Shown: positions 1-5,926 of the stretch, piece by piece | Layout of the letters: each line of letters opens with the position of its first letter | Numbering within the stretch: the first letter of the stretch is position 1 | From: Betaproteobacteria bacterium | GTDB taxonomy: Bacteria; Pseudomonadota; Gammaproteobacteria; Burkholderiales; SG8-39 | Assembly (NCBI GenBank): GCA_019509895.1 | Contig: JAEKLK010000323.1 | Coordinates: 1 to 8,907, forward strand | DNA: 8,907 nucleotides | Direction of reading: 5' to 3' | The notes under the pieces: model-generated | What the model saw: only the letters and a program-made list of their open reading frames with translations | Database searches by the model: none | Told to the model about the DNA's origin: nothing | Program-made: the position numbers and the translations under genes

Positions 1-62
1 CGCTGAAGGACCTGCTTGGCGCCAAGTACAGCGTCGTCGTGGAGCCCGACATCAAGAAATGA
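1..62 (+). CDS. 3' end of an unidentified gene (partial)
   Basis: Reading from base 3, the frame gives LKDLLGAKYSVVVEPDIKK followed by TGA at 60-62. Only 19 complete residues are visible and I do not recognise the family. It lies 26 bases before the Bug-family gene on the same strand, so the two are probably co-transcribed. The frame is the only one of the three that ends sensibly just before a clear ribosome binding site. That supports a real C-terminus, but the function cannot be read from this fragment. Confidence 0.5.
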   Translation, partial: LKDLLGAKYSVVVEPDIKK

Positions 63-75
63 AGCTTTCAAGGAC

Positions 76-80
76 AGGAG
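76..80 (+). promoter_or_regulatory. Ribosome binding site for the Bug-family gene
   Basis: AGGAG at 76-80 stands 8 bases before the ATG at 89. It decides the start: an in-frame ATG at 59 overlaps the preceding gene's stop, but it would put a polar stretch (MKLSRTGEAR) ahead of the signal peptide. From 89 the protein begins MNPFRTIVAAALFAMGAGAL, a normal signal peptide. Confidence 0.7.
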
Positions 81-88
81 AAGCTCGC

Positions 89-1051
89 ATGAACCCGTTC
101 CGCACGATCGTCGCCGCAGCGCTCTTCGCCATGGGCGCGGGCGCCCTTGCGCAGCCGGCGACCTATCCGTCGAAGCCGGTGCGCGTCCTCGTCAGCACAG
201 TGCCGGGGCCACTCGACACCTTCGCGCGCATGGTGCTCGACAAGATGACCACCTCGCTCAAGCAGCCGTTCGTGGTGGAGAACAAGCCGGGCGCCGGCGG
301 CAACATCGCCGCCGAGCTGGTGGCGAAATCGGCCGCCGATGGCTACACGCTCCTATTTGCCATCGATACCACGTTCACCGTCAATCCATCGGTCTACAAG
401 GCGCTGCCGTTCGATCCGGCGAAGGACTTCGCCGTCATCTCGGTGCCCGTCACCTACGGGCAGATGCTCGCCGTGCATGCCTCGGTGCCGGCGAATTCGG
501 TCGCCGACCTGGTGGCGCTCTCCAAGCAGAAGAAGCTCACCTACGCCTCGGGCGGCAACGGCACGCCGAGCCATCTTTCCGGCGCGTATTTCCTCGCCAC
601 CACCGGCAGCGACATGACGCACGTGCCTTACAAGGGCACCGGCCAGTCGGTGATCGACGTCGTCGCCGGCCAGGTGGACTCCATCTTTGCCGTAACCACC
701 GGCGTGCTGCCGCACGTCAAGTCCGGAAAGCTGCGCGCGCTCGGCATCTCGAGCAGCAAGCGCTCGGCGCTCGCGCCCGACGTGCCGACGATTGCCGAGG
801 CGGGCTACCCGGGATTCGAGGCGTCGTTCGCCTATGCATTGATGGCGCCGGCCGGCACGCCGGTCGACATGGTGCAGACGCTCGCGCGCGAGCTGCAGCG
901 CGCGCTCGCGCAGGCCGACGTGCAGGAGAAGAACCGCATCTTCGACTACACGGTGACGGGGCTCGATCCGGCGCAATCGGCGGCGTGGCTCAAGGAGAAC
1001 CGCGAGCGCTGGGCGCAGGTCATCCGGCGCGCCGGTATCATGATGGAATGA
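89..1051 (+). CDS. Bug/TctC-family periplasmic substrate-binding protein (tripartite tricarboxylate transporter type)
   Basis: This 320-residue protein is of normal length for the Bug family, the extracytoplasmic binding proteins of TTT transporters, which bind carboxylates and related small molecules in the periplasm. Residues 1-21 form a signal peptide with a likely cleavage at ALA-Q. Family landmarks follow in order: YPSKPVRV (26-33), VENKPGAGGNIAAE (63-76) with ADGYTLL (83-89), YASGGNGTPSHLSG (152-165), HVPYKGTGQSVIDVVAGQVD (178-197) and GKLRALGISSSKRSALAPDV (213-232) before P-T-I-A-E-A-G-Y. These are the usual ligand-loop and hinge signatures. No TctA or TctB membrane gene is visible beside it, so it looks like one of the many orphan Bug proteins of betaproteobacteria. 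Its TGA overlaps the gntR start. The ligand cannot be predicted. The family call is secure. Confidence 0.93.
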   Translation: MNPFRTIVAAALFAMGAGALAQPATYPSKPVRVLVSTVPGPLDTFARMVLDKMTTSLKQPFVVENKPGAGGNIAAELVAKSAADGYTLLFAIDTTFTVNPSVYKALPFDPAKDFAVISVPVTYGQMLAVHASVPANSVADLVALSKQKKLTYASGGNGTPSHLSGAYFLATTGSDMTHVPYKGTGQSVIDVVAGQVDSIFAVTTGVLPHVKSGKLRALGISSSKRSALAPDVPTIAEAGYPGFEASFAYALMAPAGTPVDMVQTLARELQRALAQADVQEKNRIFDYTVTGLDPAQSAAWLKENRERWAQVIRRAGIMME

Positions 1052-1731
1052 AGAAAAAGAACGGCGCAGGCGCGCCGACGCTTGGCGCCGCGCATCCCTC
1101 GCTCAGCCAGCGGGTCGCCGAAGAGCTGCGCCGATCCATCCTCAGCAACCGCCGCCGGCCCGGCGACCGGCTGATCGAGGACCGCCTGTCCGAAGAGCTC
1201 GGCGTCTCGCGCATCCCGGTGCGCGAAGCGCTGCGCGTGCTCGCCGGGGAAGGCCTGGTCGAGGTGCAGCCGCGCCGCGGCGCCTCGGTCGCCGATGTCT
1301 CGGCGGACGTGGCACACGACCTCGTCGAGGTACGGGCGACGCTCGAAGGCCTGAACGCGCGGCTCGCGGCCCGGCATCACGATCCGGCGATCATCGACGA
1401 GCTGAAGCGCGTGCTGAAGGAGGGCAACCGCGCGGCGCGCTCGAAGAGCGTCGAGCACCTGGTGCGCCTGAACGGCGAGTTCCACGACAAGCTGGCCGAG
1501 GCCGGCCGCAACAGCATCCTCTTAGACATCATGCGCACGCTGCGCGAGCGCACCAACCTCGTGTTCGCCGCCAACAGCGGCCGCCGTGCCGAGCAGGACT
1601 GGGACGAGCACTCGAAGATCCTCGCCGCGGTGATCGACGGCGACGAAGACCTTGCCGCCATGCTCGCTACGCGCCATGTGCACCGCGCGGCCGAGGCCGC
1701 CTTCGGCGCGGCGAAGGCTACCCGCTCTTAG
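1048..1731 (+). CDS. GntR-family transcriptional regulator, FadR subfamily with FCD domain
   Basis: This 227-residue DNA-binding regulator is of typical FCD-GntR length. The N-terminal winged helix spans about residues 18-85; its recognition part includes RLSEELGVSRIPVREALRVL (46-65), the classic GntR signature. The C-terminal FCD ligand/metal domain (about 88-215) carries the expected histidines: H146 in GEFHDKL, H188 in DEHSKIL and H210 in RHVH. The fourth ligand position, usually Asp four residues before the first His, is Asn (N142). The start is the ATG at 1048, which forms an ATGA overlap with the Bug stop and implies translational coupling; no good ribosome binding site is seen. The 3' end overlaps convergent dctM by 14 bp. 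Such proteins commonly control adjacent catabolic and transport genes in response to a small carboxylate. The target here (Bug unit, hyu-TRAP operon or both) is inference. Confidence 0.93.
   Translation: MKKKNGAGAPTLGAAHPSLSQRVAEELRRSILSNRRRPGDRLIEDRLSEELGVSRIPVREALRVLAGEGLVEVQPRRGASVADVSADVAHDLVEVRATLEGLNARLAARHHDPAIIDELKRVLKEGNRAARSKSVEHLVRLNGEFHDKLAEAGRNSILLDIMRTLRERTNLVFAANSGRRAEQDWDEHSKILAAVIDGDEDLAAMLATRHVHRAAEAAFGAAKATRS
1699..1718 (-). terminator. Possible hairpin at the 3' end of the hyu-TRAP operon
   Basis: A perfect 7-bp inverted repeat, GCCTTCG and CGAAGGC, with a 6-base loop lies immediately beyond the dctM stop codon and inside the end of gntR. It could help end the leftward transcript or protect its 3' end. 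No T-run follows it on either strand, so it is not a textbook intrinsic terminator. In sequence this GC-rich a 7-bp stem may also occur by chance. Confidence 0.25.
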
Positions 1732-3007
1732 CGAACACGACGCTCGGCAGCCAGGTCGAGAGTGCCGGGAAGAACATGTAGATCAGCAGCACGAGGATGA
1801 ACGCCGGGTAGAAGCGCATTGTCGCGACGGTCACCGCCTCGAGCTTCAGGCGCGTCACGGCGCAAACCGCGAAGAGACCCAGTCCCACCGGCGGGTGCAC
1901 GATGCCGAGAAGCAAGGCATAGGTCAGCACGACGCCGAAGTGGATCGGATCGATACCAAACTTCACCACCAGCGGCCCGAAGAGCGGGATGCCGATCAGC
2001 ATCGCGGGTACCGTCTCCATGAAGCAGCCGAGCACCAGCAGCGCCAGCGTGACGAGGCAGAGGATGGCGTACTTGTTGTCGGTGAGGCCGGCAAGGCCGT
2101 TCGCCAGCTGCTCGGCGACCTGCTCCGAGGTGATGACGAACGACATCACGCTGCCGATGCCGGTGAGGAACATGATGAGCGCGGTGGTACGCGCGCTGCT
2201 GATAAACGCTTCGCGTAGCGCCGCCCACTTGAGCTCGCCGTACAGCAATCCAAGCAAGAGCGCATAGAGCACGGCGAGCACGCTCGCCTCGGTGGGCGTG
2301 ACCAGTCCGGTGATCATGCTTCGCAGGATCACCACCGGCGTCAGAAGCGCCGGCAGGCCGCGCCAGAACGACTGCCAGATCTCCCGGCCGCTGGCGCGGC
2401 GCGGCGGCGGCACCTTTTCCCAGCCGGCCCTGGCGAGCAGCCAGTTGTTCGCGAGCAGCACCGCCGCCATGGCGAGGCCGGGCAGCACGCCGGCGACGAA
2501 CAGATGGCCGACCGAGACGTTCATCATCACCGCGTAGATGATGAACATGATCGAGGGCGGGATGATCGGCGCGAGCAGCGACGAAGCGATCGTCAGCGAG
2601 GCGGCGAATTCCGGCCGGTAGCCGGCGCGCCGCATCGCCTCGATCTGCATCGTGCCGAGGCCGGCGATGTCGGCGAGCGCCGACCCGGAAATGCCGGCGA
2701 ACACCACGCTCGACAGCACGGTCACCTGCGCCAGTCCCGCGGTGAACGCGCCGACCAGGCATTCGATGAACTCGAAAATGCGCCGCGTGAGCCCGAAGCG
2801 GTTCATCAGATTGCCCGCCAGGATGAAGAACGGAATGGCGAGCAGCGGCACGCTTCGCACGTCGTGCAGCATGTAGCGCGGGAAGGTGCTGAGCGGCGCG
2901 TCGATCAGCGCCAGCCCGACGAAGGCGCCGATGCCCATGGCCGCGCACACCGGCACGCCGAGGCCGGCGAAGCCGAGGAAGAGCGCGATCATCCAGGCCG
3001 TGGCCAT
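1718..3007 (-). CDS. dctM: TRAP transporter large membrane subunit, DctM family
   Basis: This 429-residue integral inner-membrane protein is of full family length (about 425-430). It is the ion-coupled channel subunit of a TRAP transporter, driving uptake of an organic anion delivered by DctP with the electrochemical gradient (Na+ in characterised members). About twelve hydrophobic segments can be seen. Family signatures are PLLAIPFFILAGNLMN (54-69), VVFAGISGSALADIAGLG (101-118), APIIPPSIMFIIYA (146-159), GLVTPTEAS (234-242) and HPPVGLGLF (371-379). The ATG directly follows the dctQ stop (TGA then ATG, no gap) with no clear ribosome binding site, so translation is probably coupled to dctQ. 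The frame is intact. The stop lies inside the convergent gntR gene. Confidence 0.96.
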   Translation of the reverse strand: MATAWMIALFLGFAGLGVPVCAAMGIGAFVGLALIDAPLSTFPRYMLHDVRSVPLLAIPFFILAGNLMNRFGLTRRIFEFIECLVGAFTAGLAQVTVLSSVVFAGISGSALADIAGLGTMQIEAMRRAGYRPEFAASLTIASSLLAPIIPPSIMFIIYAVMMNVSVGHLFVAGVLPGLAMAAVLLANNWLLARAGWEKVPPPRRASGREIWQSFWRGLPALLTPVVILRSMITGLVTPTEASVLAVLYALLLGLLYGELKWAALREAFISSARTTALIMFLTGIGSVMSFVITSEQVAEQLANGLAGLTDNKYAILCLVTLALLVLGCFMETVPAMLIGIPLFGPLVVKFGIDPIHFGVVLTYALLLGIVHPPVGLGLFAVCAVTRLKLEAVTVATMRFYPAFILVLLIYMFFPALSTWLPSVVFAKSG

Positions 3008-3451
3008 TCAGGTGAGGATGCCGGCGCGCTCTTCCACGACCTCGATGCCGCGCAGCTGCCAGACCAGGTAGATAACCTCGGTGACGACGATGTCGGCGCA
3101 ACCGGCGGCGAGCGGCGCCATCAACACCCATTCCGGCCAGCCGAGCACCGGTGTCTCGAACAACGCCGCGAACTGGGCGCTGCGGAAAGCGAACCACGCC
3201 ACCATCGCCTGGAACACGAGCACCACGAGCCGGATGGCGATGCCCAGCCATCGCCGGCCGCGCGGCGCGAAAAGCCGCGAGAAGAGCTCGATGCGGATGT
3301 ATTCGCGGTCCTTGGCGATGAGCGCGTAGACGAAGAAATACAGCACCATCGCCAGAATGATGGACAGCTCCTGCACCCAGTTGATGCCGCGGGTGAAGAG
3401 CAGGCGATGGGCGATCTCGGCGGCGTTGATCGCCACCATCGCCGCCAGCAC
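3008..3451 (-). CDS. dctQ: TRAP transporter small membrane subunit, DctQ family, apparently missing its N-terminus
   Basis: From the first usable in-frame start (GTG, 3451-3449) this encodes 147 residues; DctQ proteins are usually about 160-180. The protein carries the family hallmark NWVQELSIILAMVLYFFVYA (24-43, with W25, E28 and L29) and the charged D-R-E-Y-I-R loop (48-53). Hydrophobic segments lie near 30-45, 71-88 and 105-132. DctQ pairs with DctM in the inner membrane and is needed for TRAP uptake. The GTG start falls inside what looks like the first membrane helix. In-frame codons upstream read on as helix, while an ATG overlapping the dctP stop leads into it only after a one-base shift (see the entry at 3452-3525). 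No good ribosome binding site precedes the GTG, and a strong hairpin sits directly before it. The family call is firm; the start is uncertain. Confidence 0.88.
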   Translation of the reverse strand: MLAAMVAINAAEIAHRLLFTRGINWVQELSIILAMVLYFFVYALIAKDREYIRIELFSRLFAPRGRRWLGIAIRLVVLVFQAMVAWFAFRSAQFAALFETPVLGWPEWVLMAPLAAGCADIVVTEVIYLVWQLRGIEVVEERAGILT

Positions 3452-3483
3452 GAAAAGGGCGATCGCCTCGATCGCCCTCTTCG
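3451..3483 (-). promoter_or_regulatory. Strong RNA hairpin at the dctP-dctQ junction
   Basis: In the transcript, CGAAGAGGGCGATCG pairs with CGATCGCCCTTTTCG around the loop AGG: 15 base pairs with a single G-U wobble. On the opposite strand that position is an A-C mismatch, so the stem is complete only in the sense RNA. The last paired base is the G of the dctQ GTG codon. The stem is GC-rich with a UUUU run in its descending arm, resembling an intrinsic terminator or an mRNA-stabilising structure. A plausible role is partial termination, or 3' protection of dctP RNA, to give more DctP than DctQM. This is inference; if this stretch is dctQ coding, the structure is embedded in a gene. Confidence 0.55.
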
Positions 3484-3525
3484 AGTAGCGGAGGTACGCG
3501 GCGATTAGCGGGCCTCGGTGCTCAT
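3452..3525 (-). other. Probable displaced 5' end of dctQ (one-base frameshift)
   Basis: An ATG at 3525-3523 forms an ATGA with the dctP stop, the usual start position in packed TRAP operons. It reads MSTEAR and then meets TAA (3507-3505). In the dctQ frame, the bases from there to the GTG read LIAAYLRYSKRAIEAIALF and run without a stop into the annotated protein. Inserting one base near 3507-3512 (beside a CCC run in the coding strand) joins them into a 172-residue protein of normal DctQ length, with a charged start and a complete first helix. The missing base may be a sequencing error or a real mutation. Confidence 0.6.
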
Positions 3526-4499
3526 TTGAGCGCCTTGGCCTTGGCGGCGAGGCCCTTCGGAATGACCCCCTCGGCTTCCAGCTTGGCGACCACCTGCTCG
3601 CCGCGCTCGCGCCACGGCGCGAGGTCGGGCTCGAGCACGGTGACGCCGAACTCCTTGACCGCCTTTTCCTTCTTCAGCGTGAAGCCGCGTTCCGACTCGG
3701 CGGCGTACGCGGCGCCGCCCGCCTTGGCGGCGCGGTGCAGGATGTCGCGCTGCTCGCGCGTCAGGCTCATGTACTTCTTCTCGTTCATCAGCACGTTGAC
3801 GATCTGGTAGTACTCGTCCGTGCGCGTCCAGAACTTCGCCACCTCGGCGTTCTTCTGGTCATAGGCGATGCCGATCGTCTCGGGCCCGCCTTCGATGATG
3901 CCTTGCTTGAAGGCGAGGTACATCTCGGGCCGCGGCACGACGATGGTGTTGGCGCCCAGGCCGCGCCACGTCTCGATCGCCGTCTTCGATTCCCAGATCC
4001 GCAGCTTCATGCCTTCGAGGTCCTTCGGCGTCTTCACCGGCCGCACCGCGATCAGGCCGCGCGGATCCTTCTGCATCCAGGTCCAGTCCGGATCGAGGAT
4101 CACGCCACCGAGCGAGCGCAGCTTGTCTACGCCGGGCTTGAAGAGACCGCTCTTGAGATACGCCTGCGCGTGGTTGAGGTCGCGGAAGACGTAAGGCGCC
4201 GAGATGATCTTGGTCTCGTCGATCAGGCCGGCGAGGAACTCCGGATAAAGCAGGTGAAGATCCTGCGCGCCCTGCAGCACGTTCTTCTGCTGATCCGGAA
4301 TGCCACCGAGCTTGCCGGCGTGGAACACCTCCACCTTCATCTGCCCGCCGGAGAGCTTCGCGACCTCCGCGGCGAACGCCTCCGCGCCGACCCCCGAGTG
4401 CGACGCCTGTGCATCGACGGTGCCGAGCTTCAACACGATCTGCGCCTGCGCGCCCGCCCCGATGAGCAGCGCGGCGATCCCTACCACGAGCCTCTGCAT
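3522..4499 (-). CDS. dctP: TRAP transporter periplasmic substrate-binding protein, DctP family
   Basis: This 325-residue periplasmic protein captures the substrate and delivers it to DctQM. Residues 1-18 or 1-20 form a signal peptide (MQRLVVGIAALLIGAGAQAQ). Family features include FHAGKLGG (59-66), the TPKDLEGMKLRIWES segment (157-171), whose R167 corresponds to the conserved Arg that binds a ligand carboxylate in characterised DctP proteins, and EMYLAFKQGIIEGG (192-205). The length is normal. The ATG at 4499 follows AGGAGG and lies only 11 bases after the amidohydrolase stop, so it belongs to the same operon. Its strong ribosome binding site contrasts with the coupled starts of its neighbours and suits a binding protein needed in excess. 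The substrate is unknown; from context it would be a carboxylate related to what HyuAB or the amidohydrolase handles. Confidence 0.95.
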   Translation of the reverse strand: MQRLVVGIAALLIGAGAQAQIVLKLGTVDAQASHSGVGAEAFAAEVAKLSGGQMKVEVFHAGKLGGIPDQQKNVLQGAQDLHLLYPEFLAGLIDETKIISAPYVFRDLNHAQAYLKSGLFKPGVDKLRSLGGVILDPDWTWMQKDPRGLIAVRPVKTPKDLEGMKLRIWESKTAIETWRGLGANTIVVPRPEMYLAFKQGIIEGGPETIGIAYDQKNAEVAKFWTRTDEYYQIVNVLMNEKKYMSLTREQRDILHRAAKAGGAAYAAESERGFTLKKEKAVKEFGVTVLEPDLAPWRERGEQVVAKLEAEGVIPKGLAAKAKALK

Positions 4500-4503
4500 A
4501 ACC

Positions 4504-4509
4504 CCTCCT
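4504..4509 (-). promoter_or_regulatory. Ribosome binding site of dctP
   Basis: On the coding strand AGGAGG, extended as AGGAGGGG, lies 4 bases before the dctP ATG in the 11-base gap after the amidohydrolase stop. It is the best Shine-Dalgarno match in the leftward operon. Confidence 0.75.
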
Positions 4510-4510
4510 C

Positions 4511-5926
4511 TCAGTGATTCCTGCGTAACACCTGACCCCCTCGGGATCCGGTAAGACGGCCCTCGCGCAGCGTGACCACGCCGTTCACCACGACGTGGCG
4601 CATGCCCTGCGCCAATTGATTCGGTTCGAAAGTGCTCGCGCTCGCCTGGAAGCGCTCGGCATCAAAAACGGCGATATCCTCCCGGCAGCCTTCGGCGATG
4701 GTGCCGCGATCGCGCAGCCCGAGCCGCTTCGCCGGCAGTTGCGTCAGCCGCTGCACCGCCTCTTCGGCTTTCAGCAGCCGACGCTCATGCACCATGAAAT
4801 GGAAATACCACGACGCCCACGTATAGGCGCCGTGGAACACCGAATTGGCAAGCGGCCCATCGGGCGCGAGCGTGGTCGCATCCGATCCCGGCATGCACAA
4901 CGGATGCGAGAACATGAGCGCCTGCTGGTCGGGCGTGTAGGCATGGATGATGACCATCGGCGGCGCTTGCGAAGCGGGCGGCTGGTCGAGATCCGCCGCC
5001 AGGATGTCGAAGGCGATGTCGTAGGCGTCGCGCCCTTCTGCGCGCGCGAGATCGCCGAAGCTCCTGCGCGAGTACTGCGGAAATTTCGGATGATCGCGTG
5101 TGTGCATGTCGAACGCGATGTCGAGGCCCCGGCCGCGCGCCTGGTCGATCAGCTCGAGCGAGCGGTGGTCCTCGCGCTCGTCGGTCTTGCGCGGCAGGAG
5201 ATGCGAGATCTGGATCTGGGCACCGGCACGCTCGCCAACGCGGATCGCCTCGTCGATGGCCGACACCGCGCCCTCATCGCGCCGCCGCGTATGGCTGGCA
5301 TAGAGCCCGCCGCGCTTCGCGACCACCTTGCAGAGTTCCGTCAGCTCCTCGTCCGGCGCGCCGCGCTCGGCGGGATATTCGAGGCCGGTGGAGTAACCCC
5401 AGGCGCCATCGGCAAGGCCTTCCTCCAGCAGCCGCTTCATCGCCGCCAGCTCGTCGCCATTGGCGGCGCGATCGGCGACGCCGAGCGTCGCGCGGCGCAG
5501 CTGGCCGTTCGGCACGAGGGTGATGACGTTCACCGCGGGCTGCGCGGCTTCCAGCCGATCGAGGTATTGGCCGACGCGCGTCCACTGGAGGGGCACGCTG
5601 CCATTGAAGCCATAGATGTTCGGCGCCGCCATCTGCGGATCGCGGATCGGCGCGCAGCCGAAGCCGCAATTGCCGATCACCTCGAGCGTCACGCCCTGTG
5701 CGATGGCGCTGACCGCGCGCGGATCGACCAGCAGGGTGTAATCCGAATGGCTGTGGATGTCGATAAAACCCGGCGCCACCGTCAGGCCGGTGGCATCGAC
5801 CTCGGCGCCATTCGCGGGCAGCTTGCCGATGGCGGCGATGCGGCCCTCCTTGACGCCCACATCCGCAATGCGCGGCGCTACTCCGGTTCCATCGAGCAGC
5901 GTGCCGCCGCGGATGACGAGATCCAT
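4511..5926 (-). CDS. N-acyl-D-amino-acid deacylase-like amidohydrolase
   Basis: This 471-residue enzyme of the amidohydrolase (metal-dependent TIM-barrel) superfamily is closest to D-aminoacylases, which hydrolyse N-acyl-D-amino acids. The N-terminus MDLVIRGGTLLDGTG and the C-terminal GTIAEGCREDIAVFD (408-422) form the small beta-sandwich domain typical of the superfamily. Every metal-site residue known from D-aminoacylase has a counterpart: H58 and H60 (IDIHSHSD), C87 (GNCGFG), H212 (YASHTRR), H242 (ISHLLP) and D349 (GSDA). The ATG at 5926 shares one base with the TAA of hyuB, and dctP starts 11 bases after its stop. The region after D349 (NSVFHGAYTWASWYFHFMVH, 361-380) lacks the HPR-x-YG-type motif I expect in classical D-aminoacylases, so the substrate may differ (N-carbamoyl or other N-acyl amino acid, or a ring-opened amide). 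The family is secure; the substrate is not. Confidence 0.9.
   Translation of the reverse strand: MDLVIRGGTLLDGTGVAPRIADVGVKEGRIAAIGKLPANGAEVDATGLTVAPGFIDIHSHSDYTLLVDPRAVSAIAQGVTLEVIGNCGFGCAPIRDPQMAAPNIYGFNGSVPLQWTRVGQYLDRLEAAQPAVNVITLVPNGQLRRATLGVADRAANGDELAAMKRLLEEGLADGAWGYSTGLEYPAERGAPDEELTELCKVVAKRGGLYASHTRRRDEGAVSAIDEAIRVGERAGAQIQISHLLPRKTDEREDHRSLELIDQARGRGLDIAFDMHTRDHPKFPQYSRRSFGDLARAEGRDAYDIAFDILAADLDQPPASQAPPMVIIHAYTPDQQALMFSHPLCMPGSDATTLAPDGPLANSVFHGAYTWASWYFHFMVHERRLLKAEEAVQRLTQLPAKRLGLRDRGTIAEGCREDIAVFDAERFQASASTFEPNQLAQGMRHVVVNGVVTLREGRLTGSRGGQVLRRNH

Noticed and set aside
59..88. ATG at 59 as the start of the Bug protein
   Set aside because: It overlaps the upstream stop but lacks a ribosome binding site and would add a polar segment ahead of the signal peptide; the ATG at 89 has AGGAG 8 bases before it.
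2504..3508. + strand open frame of 334 codons opposite dctM and dctQ
   Set aside because: Its product is rich in Glu, His, Arg and Asp, the typical complement of hydrophobic membrane-protein codons, so it is a shadow of dctM/dctQ.
3520..3531. Small palindrome GCTCATTTGAGC over the dctP stop codon
   Set aside because: Only 5-bp arms with a 2-base centre, explained by the dctP C-terminal codons and the ATGA overlap; too short to call an operator.
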